Positions 11,854 to 23,424 of a stretch of 64,000 nucleotides of DNA are shown piece by piece (the stretch's first letter is position 1; each line of letters starts with the position of its first letter). Made by a program: the position numbers and the translations under genes. Source of the DNA: Triglochin maritima (Eukaryota > Streptophyta > Magnoliopsida > Alismatales > Juncaginaceae); the NCBI GenBank assembly GCA_963682175.1, contig OY821772.1:57620925-57684924 (forward strand), given 5' to 3'. A model generated the notes under the pieces. It saw nothing but the letters and a program-made list of their open reading frames with translations. It ran no database searches and was not told the DNA's origin.

Positions 11854-12777
11854 GCTAAAGCACAAGGATATCTGTAGGTGCTTATGTTTTCAATATGTTT
11901 GTGGTAGTTTATCAGTATTTCGTATTTCGTATTATGTATTTGTATTGTATTTCCTTTCCTTATTTCTGTTGTATTTCGTATTATGTATTTGTATTGTATT
12001 TTGTTTCCGAAATGTATGAGTATTGTACTATTATTTCTTAATTTGTTTATGATTTTTTATTTTTTTATATTTTTAAGTAAGTCAAAAAAAATTTAATTAA
12101 TTATAAAATATTTTTCTAATTATTTTATAATACCTAATTAATTAAATTCCATTTACCTATTTAATACATTATCCTAATTATATATAAATAATCTTTATTT
12201 TTAAAATAAAAAAAAAAATTGGACGAATGGGAGGCGCGGTCTGCCACCCGGGAATCCACTCAGGGCGCCCCGTCCTGGGTGCACCCTCCTGTTAAGGGAG
12301 GGCTGCCCAGGCGCCCTTCGGGGCGCCCGGGCAAAGAGCACCTGTTAAGGGTGCTCTTAGGGTCAAAGCATATCAAGACAGAATTCCCGGACCTGATACC
12401 CTTGTACTCCTGCCACAATAATATTTGCAGGTGTTGAAGGTGGTGGCGCAACTGGTAAGATATATATATGCATTATGCAACAACCAATACATACATGAGA
12501 TATGTGCTACAGTAGACAGTAGTTGTAAGGAATGTATCTCCGAAAGATATAAATATAATTGAGAAGAGTTTGGGTGAGTTGCACGTAAATAGTATAAAAT
12601 ATTCCATCTCTTCACTCAAAAGTTGCAACACCAAAAATGACTCCATCAAGATATATCACGTGGGAACATCCGAACATGTATAGTGATGAAGTATTTAATG
12701 CAATAATAATCACACCAAAAATTATTGTTAAAAACTTGATTGCACCGGAGAAACGACGGTTGGGTAGTGGGTTTGTA

Positions 12778-13242
12778 AGAGCATGAATAATCATGTCTCG
12801 GCTACTTCTGGGCGTCATGCTTTTTTTTTTCTGACATGTCAGCTTCTTTATCTGTCACGACAACTCACTTCACTCACTAAAAAAACCTTAATTATGCCCA
12901 GAAATACCCCAAACATCTTACATTCTCTCTCATCCACGTCATTTAGGGATCAATTCTAGGTATAAATAAATAAATCACAAAATAAAAAAAACTAAAAAAA
13001 TACTTTTATATGATTTTAAAATGTTTTTTAAAATCTTTTTTGAGAAATTAAAAATAATAATTAACTAATAGGTGGGGGACATGGCCCCCACCCAACCCAT
13101 ACCCAACACTCGCCCAGACGCGCAATCGCTACGTCCACTGCCCATCTTCGTGCCTGGGCGAGGAGTGCGCGGGAGGACGTGGCCACCCCAGGAGGACGTG
13201 ACTCAGACGCCCAAGGCCACACCCTCCCGTTTAACCATGGTC
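12778..13242. mobile_element. Possible small non-autonomous Harbinger-type element
   Basis: Left end GAGCATGAATAATCATG resembles the GAGCATC end of the neighbouring Harbinger element. The left interior keeps the same CATGTCAGCTTCTTTATCTG layout seen at 10085-10110, and the right end is GC-rich with GCCCAGACGC motifs. TAA precedes and TTA follows, so a proper 3-bp duplication is not shown. No coding capacity. Boundaries are tentative. Confidence 0.45.
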
Positions 13243-13289
13243 TTACTCTCACAAGAGACCTCCACTCGCTCTACACTTCTTGTTTAAAA

Positions 13290-14790
13290 GTCCATTCTCG
13301 AGCCTGAAATGAGCGTGAAATGAGCCTTGTAATATGGTGCATTATTACGTGATGGAAATGAGCGTGAATTTATTTTTACACGAATTTTACACATATTTTT
13401 TACACGAATAGTAAAATCATTTGATTTTTGATCGATATGTACAATTCATATGGAATATGGTGCATTACGTGTGTGAACCACGAGCTGTTTTGTTAATTTA
13501 AGCTTAGGGTTCATTGCCGAATTACAGCCAAAAACTGTATCGGTGATGAAGTAGAGCTAAGTTATGAGTCCTTTATTATGCTAAGAAAACTTGATCCTCT
13601 TTTTATGAAGTGTAAGAAGTTATCCCGTGAGGGCTAATGTATCCTTATACCTAAATCCATATATAATGCTCTAAAACCTTCAAATAAAATGTGAGTGCTA
13701 ATATAAAAGAAATTTTATAACAAGATAAAAAAACTACCTTTCTATAAATTATCCCGACCTAAACTATTCGATGTTGTCGATTGAGTATTGACTGGTCCAT
13801 AATTAAGTCAATACTAATTGAACAATTTGTTTGTTTGTTATGATAAGTAGTAAGTTAATATTAGTCATTAATTAGGTTGATTAAAAATCTACATCCCAGC
13901 AATCACATTTGCTAGCAAAAAATGGAAATTAATTAATTAGGTTGTTTCGTAAATTGAAGTCGAAGTTGCATCTCATCTATACTAATGGAAATACACAATA
14001 GGCACTTGAATGGGTTGTACATGGACTATTTGCTAGCAAGGGAACATCCAACCCAAGATGATGGGCATGAAGCAATAAATGCATCATGAATTATATTTGG
14101 AAAAGTCTAAACAAGCTATAGTTGTGGTCCTGAGGTCCAACCAGATCTATACTCCATCCTGCTTATAATACGATACGATACGATACGATCCCAACCCCAT
14201 CCTCTTCAATTATTTCCCAAACAGGTCACAGGTGGATTTGTTTTCTATATATGTTTCCAATATGTTTTTTTTTCCGAGCATAGTGGTCCTCAACTTAGCA
14301 TTGGTTTCCTCGGCACTATTTCGTAGTCGAGTTCAACGCGTCAATTGTAAGATCTGGTGGTTTAATTATTTGATGCCCGAATCCAATAATTTGTGAAATC
14401 GAACAGCTAGAACTGATAGTTGTATGTGGGCAAATTCCATTGAGCATTATGAGCTGACCAAAATGACCAGGTGCGTCCTGCACGAATAGGTCACTGCAGT
14501 AAATCCTATCTCTCATTGCATTAATGGTGTGAGCATATGATTGTTTTCAATGATAAGCATGAATTGCTTTACGTAGATTAAGCGGCTGGTACATAAATAA
14601 CCAGAAAACACTTGATGTTATTTATATTTATAGTTGTCGCACACATTTCAAATCTACTCAAAATTGTAAGGAAACGTGATCAAATAATTGGAAAACTTCG
14701 TACTATAGTCTCAAGTACATGGAGAGAAACCTGTAGAAACTATAAGGATATGAATCTACTCTTGTAATAATTTTATGTTCACACGTTCTA
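13290..14790. other. Intergenic, no gene seen
   Basis: AT-rich sequence without supported genes. It contains a short four-unit GATAC-type microsatellite near 14168. Nothing else was recognised. Confidence 0.5.
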
Positions 14791-14799
14791 AGAATAACC

Positions 14800-15783
14800 G
14801 AAATGCTATTCGTCGTCGGAAAACTACTTAAATCGTCAGTACGAATTACCATTTTGTCATTCTCTCATTTCTACTCATATATCTCAACATTTCACTCTCC
14901 TACCATCCATCTCTCTTCATCTTCCTTTCATAATCATAAAAAATAATATTTCGGAGGTCAGGAAATGAGCCCACGGACGCACTGCTGTACTCGAATTTGG
15001 TAAAATTTCCAACTTCTTTTAAATAAATAAATTATGGGTCATCCGTCGGAGCCCTGCCTAAGACGCCTCCCTCGGGGGGGGGGGGGGGGGGGGGGTGTCT
15101 GGGATAGACATCCTTATTTTTTAATAAAAAAATTAAAAACTATATGGTGAGTTATCTCAAATTATTTCAGATTCCGTTCCACGTTTTTTGGTAATAATAT
15201 GGTTGATTACAATGAGTTTTTTTGTAAGTCGGGAAGTTTTACCAAATACCACATCGACAGGTCGGGAAGTCTGAAATTGTTGGATCTGGAAATTTTTGAA
15301 TCTTCACCACTTGCAAAAAACTCATTGTAATCCAACTCGTTACTACCGAAATCTTGCAACGGAACCTCAAATAATTTGAGATAACATACCGTATAAATTG
15401 AAGATTTTTTTTAATTTTTTTTGGACGGACGTCTTAGCTAGACCCCCCGGAGACGTCTTAGATAAACGCCCCCTCCATGGGAGAGGCGTCTGGGTAAAAC
15501 GCATTCATGGGGGTGACGTCTGGGTAAAACACTCCCTATTGGGGAGGCGTGATGGGGGGTTTACCCAGACGCCCGACCCGATTTTTTTTGCTGGTCTTAC
15601 TTCACCGAATCCAGGTGTTTCACCAGACATTTTCGTGGCGTTGGTACTGGGAAAATGAGGAAAACGTAGGCAGAAACTTTATTTTAAGAGACAAGACGAA
15701 ATGTGTATTAAATGAATTGTGAATGACAAAATGATAATTATTGGGGCGATTTAAGTAGTTTTCCGACGACGAATAGTAGTTCC
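14800..15783. mobile_element. Non-autonomous MULE of the hairpin/PMD family, copy 1
   Basis: Ends are inverted copies of CTATTCGTCGTCGGAAAACTACTTAAATCG (left ~14806, right ~15778 on the other strand). Flanks AAGAATAAC and AAAAATAAG match at 7 of 9 bases, as expected for an old 9-bp duplication. It shares end-proximal sequence with 20496-21863 and 23276-26988. Near the right end the minus strand keeps an ATG followed by SGETPGFGEV, the same start seen near the right end in the larger copy. The interior holds GGCGTCT/AGACGCC hairpin motifs, a poly-G run (15074-15095) and an inverted pair at 15137-15182 and 15350-15400. Confidence 0.8.
15074..15095 (+). repeat. Poly-G run of 22
   Basis: Uninterrupted guanine homopolymer within the hairpin region of the MULE copy at 14800-15783. 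Confidence 0.95.
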
Positions 15784-15889
15784 CAAAAATAAGTTGTGAT
15801 GGTCTCTTGAGAAAAGTATGGACAAATGAATTCTTTGATATTACATCGGAACATAATCTACACAGATCTAAGGATGAATGTCACAAAAA

Positions 15890-16905
15890 TGTTGGGAAAT
15901 GGATCTAAAACAATGCACTAACACGAATACATATTAAACGCACCACGTAAAAAATCGAATATTGATTGCGGAGCTTAACTTCTGACTGTCTCACAATCTT
16001 AATGCAACAAGAAACACGAATAAGATGAAATAGACAAGCAATCACAAACACACACCTGAAACAACCACGACAAATGCGATTTACAAGGTTCAGCAATGTG
16101 CCTACGTCCTTGGGGGTCTCCTGCGGGTTTCCTTTCCTTCTTCCGCTTCTCCAACAAGAAAAGCAACCGAGATTACAAGTATATGGAGATAATATGTCAT
16201 CCAAAACACTCTAGATCTATCTCTAGTCTTAATCTCTCAACTCACAATGTATGAAATAATACACTTGTATGTTTTTTCTAAAACGAAGAGCAAACAAGTC
16301 CTTTTATAGACTCAAAAACCGAGCTAGAAACAACCAAAAACGTGCAGAAATCGTGGGCAACGGTCGACCGAACTAGCTCCTTTGGTCGACCGTTCTGACT
16401 AACAGGAACGCTTCCTGTTGCGATTCGGTAGACCGAATCCTTCCTGGTTGACCGCTGGACCACTTCTCATTGCGATTCGGTTAACCGCTAGAACACTTCC
16501 TCTTGCAATTCGGATGACCGAATTGTTCTCCCGGTTGACTGCTTCCACGAAACAGACTTATTCTCCAACAGCTCCACGGTGGATCGAAAACCCCTCGGTG
16601 GATCGTTCCTTTTTCGACACTCTGTCGTGGTTTTCAGTAAACCAAATGTCCAACATCGGTTGACCGAACCCAGCTAGTCCGAAGTGCCTGGAGTTTCTGG
16701 ACGGTTGACCGAATCTCATCCGATCGTCTGAACCCAGCAGCTCCCAAATTGCCGGGAGTTTTGGGACGGTCGACCGAATCCCATCCGGTCGACCGTTTAA
16801 CCTGGTTCTGCTTCCTTAACAAATGTAAACAAATATTCAACAAAAAATAGCTAAGCCTTAACAAGTTCGAACTTGAATCATTTCATATGTGACCCCCACA
16901 AACAT
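15890..16905 (-). mobile_element. Probable solo LTR, minus orientation, with palindrome array
   Basis: Read on the minus strand, the sequence ends with TTTCCCAACA at 15890 and has the plant LTR-like segment GGACGTAGGCACATTGCTGA near 16090-16110. A TATA-like CTATAAAAGG lies at about 16301-16310, with a palindrome array upstream at 16360-16800. The right limit is uncertain: TG starts are possible at about 16903 or 16950. A 5-bp duplication was not proven. No internal retrotransposon genes follow on either side, so a solo LTR is the simplest reading. Confidence 0.6.
16360..16800. repeat. Array of CGGTCGACCG-type palindromes (about 11 units)
   Basis: Perfect or near-perfect copies of CGGTCGACCG or its variants (CGGTAGACCG, GGTTGACCG, CGGTTAACCG, CGGATGACCG) recur through the stretch, often followed by AA or AAC. 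On the minus strand they sit upstream of the putative TATA box of the LTR. A second array of the same motif is found in an otherwise different LTR at 34980-35186. Confidence 0.85.
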
Positions 16906-16950
16906 TGGTTGGTTGGTTGGTTTAAGTGAGAATAATTCAACCTCTCTCGC

Positions 16951-18257
16951 AAAAACTAACTCTGAATTATGTACCTTTTCCATGTTTCAAACAATAACCA
17001 GGTGAAAAGGAGTTGAAGGCCAAATTGTCGTAACACTTAAATCCGAAATCACTCTCCCTAATGATTTGCCCTATTTTTACGAGCATCCATAGAGAAAAGA
17101 ACATGCGGAATATGGAGATATTTGCAGAAAAAACGTTAAAATGTGGGAAATTATTAGGTGTCTCGTAAAACATGGGAAATTATCGGGCAAAATTTAAATT
17201 ATGTCACTTTTTTAAACAAATGGAAGGTTAATTACATGTCGACTAAACAGGCTGTTGTTGTGGGCGTGAGATTCTTTAAAAGAATGGCCTCTGATGCAGG
17301 GAACACTGTTCTGTTCAACTAAACTTATCACACACATCACGAAGTTGCTAACAGATATGCAAATATGTCTCATCTTACGATATCCTCTGGATTCTGTGCC
17401 CTTTCAAGTATGCAACCAATCTCAATGGAAAAATTATTATAAAAAATATATCTTGATGGATAAAATATTAATCTTATCCTTTTATCAATTTCAACACCAA
17501 AGATCTAATGTCTCTTTCTCTCTTCCTTAAGTAAGAGGTTTAGGACAAAAACATGGGATCCCACCATAACAGTGGACATTCCCCACATGGCAACCACTTC
17601 CTCAATCATAACATGCAAAGCCCTATCTCTCTACTCTATCCTAGTCGCCATCATGTTTATCGTAGATTCTGAGAAGAACGACCTCTATTTCTGTTCCTGT
17701 CATCTGTTGCTGCCATGAACTCAGAAACTCACGAGAGGGGGGGAAATTCTCAATATAGCATGTACTTCACTATAACGGAAATTCCTACAATCATACACGC
17801 TTTAATTATAGAACACCATCAACATGGTATGTTGTATGTTCAATATCTAACGCCAGAGTTTTCTTAATGTTAAACAATTAACAGACCAGCAAACTAAACC
17901 TAACCTAACGCTATGATGGGGGTTATCAACCTGTGAAGGCCCACTCTAGTTTTGATTGACTTGTAGAGGAGTGTGGGAATATATACTCTTAATATATACA
18001 AAAAAAGAACATATGCGCGCTCACACACCCCTTAAATTAACTGTAACACCTATGTGATTAGCTTTTGACGATTGATCTCTGCAACCACAAAACACCTCTA
18101 GAGAGGGACAAGAACAGGAATTGAAAGCTGCAAAAGTGGTTCATCATGATATATTCACAAGTGGGAACAGAGTAACAGAGAGCTGCAAGCCCCAAAACAA
18201 ACCAACCAACCAAGAACACACATTAAGAACAAAACAGCAGCAACATCAACACCCCCC

Positions 18258-18288
<31 letters not shown>

Positions 18289-18358
18289 AACACAAACGTT
18301 TTTAAAATAATCTTTCAACTTTTACTACTCAACAGTCAACACCTAAGTGTGGTTCCCT
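16951..18358. other. Intergenic, no gene seen; poly-C run at 18252-18278
   Basis: No supported coding region. A 27-base poly-C run followed by a run of A sits at 18252-18290, about 70 bp beyond the stop codon of the B-box gene and so within or near its 3' UTR. Confidence 0.6.
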
Positions 18359-19333
18359 TTACCAAAGAGTCTGCGGTCTCTTGTTGGAGCTTTGCTGCTG
18401 CGTCGCCATCTGCGGCACCGTGAACCCGTCATCGCCCCTCCACCCTCCGCCGACGCCGACTCCGCCACCGTGTTGGAAACCAAAATCGGTAGCGGTGCTG
18501 CTCGCCTGCGGCACTTGTGGGACCCACCAGACCGGCGCATCTACGCTGGTCTCCACTCCTGGAAGCGTATCCTCACCTTCCAATCCCATCTACATGAATC
18601 CATACATCAAAACCACATCAAATAAAATTCTAAAAAAAAAACAAAAATAATAATTACTAATTGCTAATTAGTATTCCCCACCTTGTAGTAGACGGGGTTG
18701 GAGAAGGGGAAGGGGGAGAGCGGCGAGGGAACATCGAGAAGAAGATCGTCGACGCGCCAACCGGGGAGGGTTTTCATAAGGTAATCGGAGATGCTGCTGC
18801 TGTTACCAGAAACATTTTCTTCTTCTTCTTCCTCTTCAACGATGGCTTTCTCGGTGTTGCAGCTACTACTCGAACTTCTTTGCTTGATCCCAAGATCCGG
18901 CCCCACCACCACGGCCGGCGCCGGCTCCTCCTCGGAGGCCGAAATTCGGACGCCGGTGAGGAGGAACCTGTTGTGCTTCTTGGTCAACTCGTTGACGGCG
19001 TGGATGGAGGCGTCGCAGTCCTTGCAGAGAATAGCCCGATCTTCCTGGCAGAACAGGAAGGCTCTCTTGTCCTGGATAAGAAGAAGGTGATCGAAGTTGG
19101 ATGTGGTTCGTATTGGTTGTTGTTTCAATTATTTTGTACGTACGTACCTGACAAATATCACAGGAAGGGAAGGAGGAAGAGGAGGGGTTTTGGAGGGAAA
19201 GACGGCGGTGTTTTCCGGCGAGCTTGTTGGCGCGGTGGACGCGGAGATCGCAGGTACGGCAGAGGGCGGCCTCGTCGGCGCAGCAGAAGACGGACGCCTC
19301 GGCTTGGGCGCAGACGTCGCACTGCACCTTCAT
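18359..19333 (-). CDS. BBX21-like: Double B-box zinc finger regulator (BBX20/21/22 type), 3 exons, 268 aa
   Basis: Group IV B-box proteins are nuclear regulators in light signalling and seedling greening that work with HY5 and are targets of COP1. Exons: 19148-19333, 18682-19071 and 18359-18589, all phase 0. B-box 1 (residues about 5-42) reads CDVCAQAEASVFCCADEAAL then CRTCDLRVHRANKLAGKH. B-box 2 starts CDICQ at the end of exon 1 and continues in exon 2 (FLFCQEDRAILCKDCDASIH), so the domain spans the first intron, a usual arrangement in this group. An acidic stretch (VEEEEEEE) is followed by LPGWRVDDLLLD, the group's conserved motif. The C-terminus has a glycine-rich segment and FTVPQMATQQQ, ending RPQTLW. 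No CCT domain is present, as expected. The TATATATA upstream (19372-19379) is a plausible TATA box. Which of BBX20, 21 or 22 is orthologous cannot be decided by eye. Confidence 0.92.
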
Positions 19334-19371
19334 GTTGGGTTTTGTTGGGAGGATCGGGAGAGGGGTGGCGG

Positions 19372-19379
19372 TATATATA
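19372..19379 (-). promoter_or_regulatory. Putative TATA box of the B-box gene
   Basis: TATATATA about 40 bp upstream of the ATG at 19333. The position allows only a very short 5' UTR, so the assignment is tentative. Confidence 0.35.
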
Positions 19380-19533
19380 GGTGAAAATGAGTTGGGGTCA
19401 ATGGACGGTGAGACGAAAGCGGCGATGGATTGGTGTTGGGAATAGAGATTCTGCCATTTTTAAGCCCGATTGCTCTTGCAACTGTGAGTTTTTTATTACT
19501 CTTTTGTGCAAATCCAATGCTTATCATTTTGGT

Positions 19534-20495
19534 CTACTTTCCGGGGTTTTTTTTTGTTTTTTTAAAAAAACTTTGCGTCGCATTTATCGTCACATCCGTC
19601 ATTTTTAAAGTTGGCCTTCGCTACATGGGGTTTTCTTCACTCTCTAGTCCACTTATGATGCCTTTGATGAGAATTAAGATGCCAGACGGATATACAGATG
19701 TACTGTTATGAATGTACGAGCTATGTATAATAGTACAAGTGTTCAAGTATTAGTGATTCGGAAAGATAATAAAAAAGAACATGTAAAAAACAAATTAATT
19801 AATTGTATGCCTACCTTGAACATGACAAGAAAAAATTGGAACGCCACTTGAAAAATATAAACCAAACCAAAGGCTTATTATGAATGTATGATGGCTTTGA
19901 AATTTGAAAATAGAAAAGCTACTCTTAAAAGAATTATTACATGATGACATGTGACAAAGAATAATAGTTTTTTCCCGCGTATATTTTAATTTACAAATTT
20001 ATGAGATTGGGTTTGTATTTGAGAAAGAACAATAGTCGTTACTTTAACTTCCCAGTAAAATTCCGTGTGTTACTCCTATGAGATTGAATAATCCGAAATC
20101 GACAGCTTTATCTTCTTTTTAGCGGAAAAAAAACTCGTTTGTTTCCTTTCTCAAAATTGTTTTCCCTACTCAGAGTGCAAAGTTTTGCTAAAACGAAAAC
20201 AAAATAACTCGTTGGGGCCTGGTGAAATTTTGGCTATTAATCTAATGTTGTCGGTTAAGTGCTAATCAATTTTGCATCTCAACCTCACCAATCTGTTTAA
20301 GTTAACCATCGATCTATATATGGTTGAGTGTATAAGCTACGTACCACCAAGTGGAAAGTGTCGAACGTCAAATACATATTAACTTAACTAATCAAGAAAT
20401 GGTGCCGATTACCAAAGTGTCTCAACATTTGTTATTGCAACGGGTACGTGTGCATCACGTGCAACTTTTGGGACCCTCACAGCACGTTTAATTAA
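19534..20495. other. Intergenic upstream of the B-box gene, no gene seen
   Basis: AT-rich promoter-distal sequence without recognised genes or repeats. Confidence 0.5.
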
Positions 20496-20705
20496 GGGAA
20501 CTACTAAACGTCGTCCCAAAACTACTTAAATCGCCCCTTTAAATTACCAAATTGCCCTTAACAATATATTTAATACCCATATCGTCCCGTGTCTTTAAAC
20601 AAGGTTATTGACTCAGTTTTACTAACATTCCTATTACCAACACCACGAAAATGTCTGGCGAAACACCTAGATCAGGCGAAGTAACGGAGGCGGATTTTTT
20701 TTTCC

Positions 20706-20935
20706 GACACGGGCGTCTGGCTAAGACGCCTGTACCATCGTGGAGGCGTCTGGCTAAGACGCCTCCACCATCGTTGAGGCGTCTTAGCCAGACGCCTCCA
20801 CGATGGTACAGGCGTCTTAGCCAGACGCCTATACCATTGTCTAGGCGTCTGGTTAAGACGCCTCGACCATGGTGGAGGCGTCTTAGCCAGACGCCTCCAC
20901 GATGGTACAGGCGTCTTAGCCAGACGTCCCGTTTT
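20706..20935. repeat. 33-bp hairpin array (seven units)
   Basis: Units of GGCGTCTGGCTAAGACGCC or its reverse form GGCGTCTTAGCCAGACGCC (7-bp stem, 5-base loop) recur every 33 bp, joined by 14-base spacers such as TCCACCATCGTTGA. Because units occur in both orientations, the block as a whole also pairs with itself. Confidence 0.92.
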
Positions 20936-21395
20936 TTTTAATGTTTTTTGTCAAATTAAAATTATACGGTGTGTTATCTCAAATTATTTGACGTTTCTTT
21001 GCAAATTTTCGGTGGTAACCGGTCGGATTACAATGAGTTTTTTTGCAAGTGATGAAGATTCAAAAAAATTCCAGATCCAACATTTTTAAAGTTCCAAATC
21101 CCCCGGTGGTAAAACATCATGACTTACAAATACCACCTCGACAGGTCGTTCGGGGGTCTCGCTCCCCGGTGAGCGAGCGGCATTCCACCTCGCCGGTGAG
21201 GTGGCGGGGGTGGCAAGGGGGCAGCGCCCCCTGGAAATTTTTTGGATTTTGAAATTGTTGGATCTGGAAATTTTTGAATTTTCGGTGTACCGAAGAGGTA
21301 TCGGTCATCCGAATATAGTAATTATTAACTTATTAATTAATTTAACAATTATCTAAATTTATAATCAATTATTTTTTTAAAAATTAATAAAAAAT

Positions 21396-21622
21396 TACGG
21401 GCGTCTGACGGAGCCGCCCCCACGTAGGAGGGGGCGTCTGGCTAAGACGCCTCCCCCATGGAGGAGGCGTCTTACACAGACGCCTGTCCCAAGGGCGGAA
21501 CGTCTGGGTAAAACGCCTCCCCGATGGGTAAGGCGTCTGGGTAAAACGCCGCCCCCATGGGGAAGGCGTCTTAGCCAGACGCCCCCTCCTACGTGGGGGC
21601 GGCTCCGTCAGACGCCCGTAAT
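21396..21622. repeat. Large GC-rich palindrome (~227 bp)
   Basis: Outer arms ACGGGCGTCTGACGGAGCCG (21397-21416) and its complement (21602-21621) begin a near-perfect inverted repeat of about 65 bp per arm. Smaller GGCGTCT hairpins fill the centre. The block is strikingly GC-rich compared with the AT-rich flanks. Confidence 0.93.
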
Positions 21623-22605
21623 TTTTTATTATTTTTTTATTAAAAAGATGTTAGATGTTTTACCAGATTCGAGTACACTGGGGCGTCCGTTGGTTCATTA
21701 CTGACCTCCAAAACATTATTTTTTATGATTATAAGAGGAATATGAAGAGAGATGTGTGATAGGAGGGTAAAATTTCGCGTTATAGCAGTAGAAATGAGAG
21801 AAGGGCAAAATGGTAATTTGAAGGGACGATTTAAGTAATTTTGGGGCGATGTTTAGCAATTCAGTTAATTAAACCGAAATAGTCCTATTCAACTCCTACG
21901 TCAACAAAAGTTTAATAGATCGAAGGTGATGACTATTGGATCCGAGTCAAGTCGACGCGGAATTTGGCACGTATTCGACACGTTGTGACTGCGGCCGATC
22001 CAAGTGTCGTGGTATTTAAATTGTCCCTTTCTTATAGTTGGATAAATTACAGTTTATTGTTTGAAGCTGGCCATTGATTTTTTCCTCTCTTCAAGACTTC
22101 AACATTAAAATGTTAATGTTTTTTTTTTGGTATTGTTTATTTGTAATAGATCGACTCCTTTTCTGTCAATAAAGACAATAATCTTTAGGTTTTAATAATT
22201 TAACTGTTATTCTTTATTCGTTTATGTTTCTCCGAATACTCCTAATTTTTAATCCGTGTAAAGTTGAGATTCAAGCTTGAATCGTATTTTGTTCAAATTT
22301 TAATCATATTGATTTGGTATGAAATGTGATTTAAATTTCATATTAATATGATAATATACGTTTTTATCATATTGATTTTATATGAAAATTATATCACGTT
22401 ATTTACAAAAGTGGAACCAAATCTGACGTCAATTTGATTTTTTACTATTATTTTTTGTTCTAAAGTCAGGATTATGGTGTTTCTATTTCTCGGAGAAAAA
22501 AATAAAAAGAATAACAATATGAAAATTGTAATTTAAGTTCATATATAATTAACTAAAGCATTTCATATACCACTTGTTAAAGGTGGGACATCAAGATACA
22601 ACTCT

Positions 22606-23249
22606 CTTTCCAACAAGGTTTTAAAAATCAGATCATACTGGCCGGTTCGTCCCAGTTCAGCTAAAAAATTGAGCCACTAGTAGAACCGTTCTGAACTGGG
22701 TCAGACAGTTTGGTTGGACCAGTTGGTCGGACTGAACATAAAAATATTTCAAATTTTCCTAATTTTTAAAATAAGAAAATATGATGATTTTTTTTGCAAT
22801 TCTTACAAACAAAAACCCACCACCCACGAACCCTACTCGCGCTCACCAAACCCTTCCTAAGTATGATATCATGGATAATATTAAATGTTGATTTTGGTTT
22901 TAGATACTTAACCTAAATATTGTTTTCTTTGATTCTTATTCAAACAAATTTGTTCAGTTAAGTAAAGATAGCAAATTTGCTGAGTTAAGCAAACTATTCT
23001 TGATATCGTGAATTATATTTTTATGTTTGATATTTATATATTAAATAATTTTACAGAAATCGATTCAAACTAGTCAGACCATCGGTCCGATCGTTAATAT
23101 TTATTCGGTCTGGTCCAACTTTGGGTCTCAAAAATGTTGATGTCAGGCTGACTTTATCAACGATTCGATCGTGGTTCGACAACATTGAACCAAAACCAAA
23201 ACTTTACCGGTTTAATGACCGATTCAGTTCTGAAAACCTTGCTTTCCAA
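22606..23249. mobile_element. hAT-type non-autonomous element, copy 1 (22614-23241)
   Basis: 628-bp element with ends CAAGGTTTT and AAAACCTTG and the exact 8-bp duplication CTTTCCAA at 22606-22613 and 23242-23249. No transposase. A related copy with its own 8-bp duplication lies in intron 1 of the SH3P2-like gene (49575-50199). Confidence 0.9.
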
Positions 23250-23424
23250 TAAGCTTTTGATCTCAATAATTAACTGAACTGCTATTCATCGCCGAAAAAC
23301 TACTTAAATCGCTCATACAAATTATCATTTTTGCCCTTTTACCATTTCTACTTATATAACTTTTCATTTCACTCTCCTAACACCACACTCTCTCTTCATA
23401 TTACTCTTATATTCACCATAAAAA

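Larger units (their letters stand above)
10036..12359. mobile_element. PIF/Harbinger element with ORF1 only, TTA duplication
   Basis: The element runs from GAGCATCGGCGCCC (10039) to GGGTGCTC (12356) and is flanked by TTA at 10036-10038 and 12357-12359, the target duplication of PIF/Harbinger transposons. Both ends carry GC-rich GGGCGCCC-type inverted motifs within an otherwise AT-rich body. It keeps an intact Myb-like ORF1 (10684-11853) but no DDE transposase frame, so it would need a transposase in trans. A 72-bp tandem repeat lies upstream of ORF1. Confidence 0.8.
9666..12590. repeat. Diverged ~300-bp tandem repeat, split by a Harbinger element
   Basis: Copies begin TACAAAATATTCAAT at 9666 and 9962, and a related TATAAAATATTCC at about 12591. 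Each contains GGTGACAAACGTAGAGAC, a CAGGTGTTAAGGTGGTGG block and ends GAGTTTGGGTGAGTTG. The second copy is cut at 10036-10038 and resumes at 12357, so the Harbinger element at 10039-12356 entered it. A TA dinucleotide run (about 9727-9761) lies in the first copy. Copies are visibly diverged. The origin of the repeat is unknown. Confidence 0.7.
20496..21863. mobile_element. Non-autonomous MULE of the hairpin/PMD family, copy 2
   Basis: Ends are inverted copies of a TAAAC(G/A)TCG(T/C)CCCAAAACTACTTAAATCG-type sequence. TTAATTAA lies on both sides and may be the target duplication. Near the left end on the plus strand, ATG and SGETPRSGEV at 20651 match the start motif found in copies 1 and 3. The element contains two hairpin-rich blocks: seven 33-bp units at 20706-20935 and a large palindrome at 21396-21622. 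The frame at 20651-20941 continues into the hairpins and is not credited as a real protein. Confidence 0.8.

Noticed and set aside
18661..19384. Plus-strand open frames up to 239 codons over the B-box gene
   Set aside because: Shadows of the GC-rich B-box exons on the other strand.
20651..20941. Open frame with 11-residue repeats (RRLSQTP type)
   Set aside because: Produced by the 33-bp hairpin array; only the first ~10 residues match the conserved start of the family.
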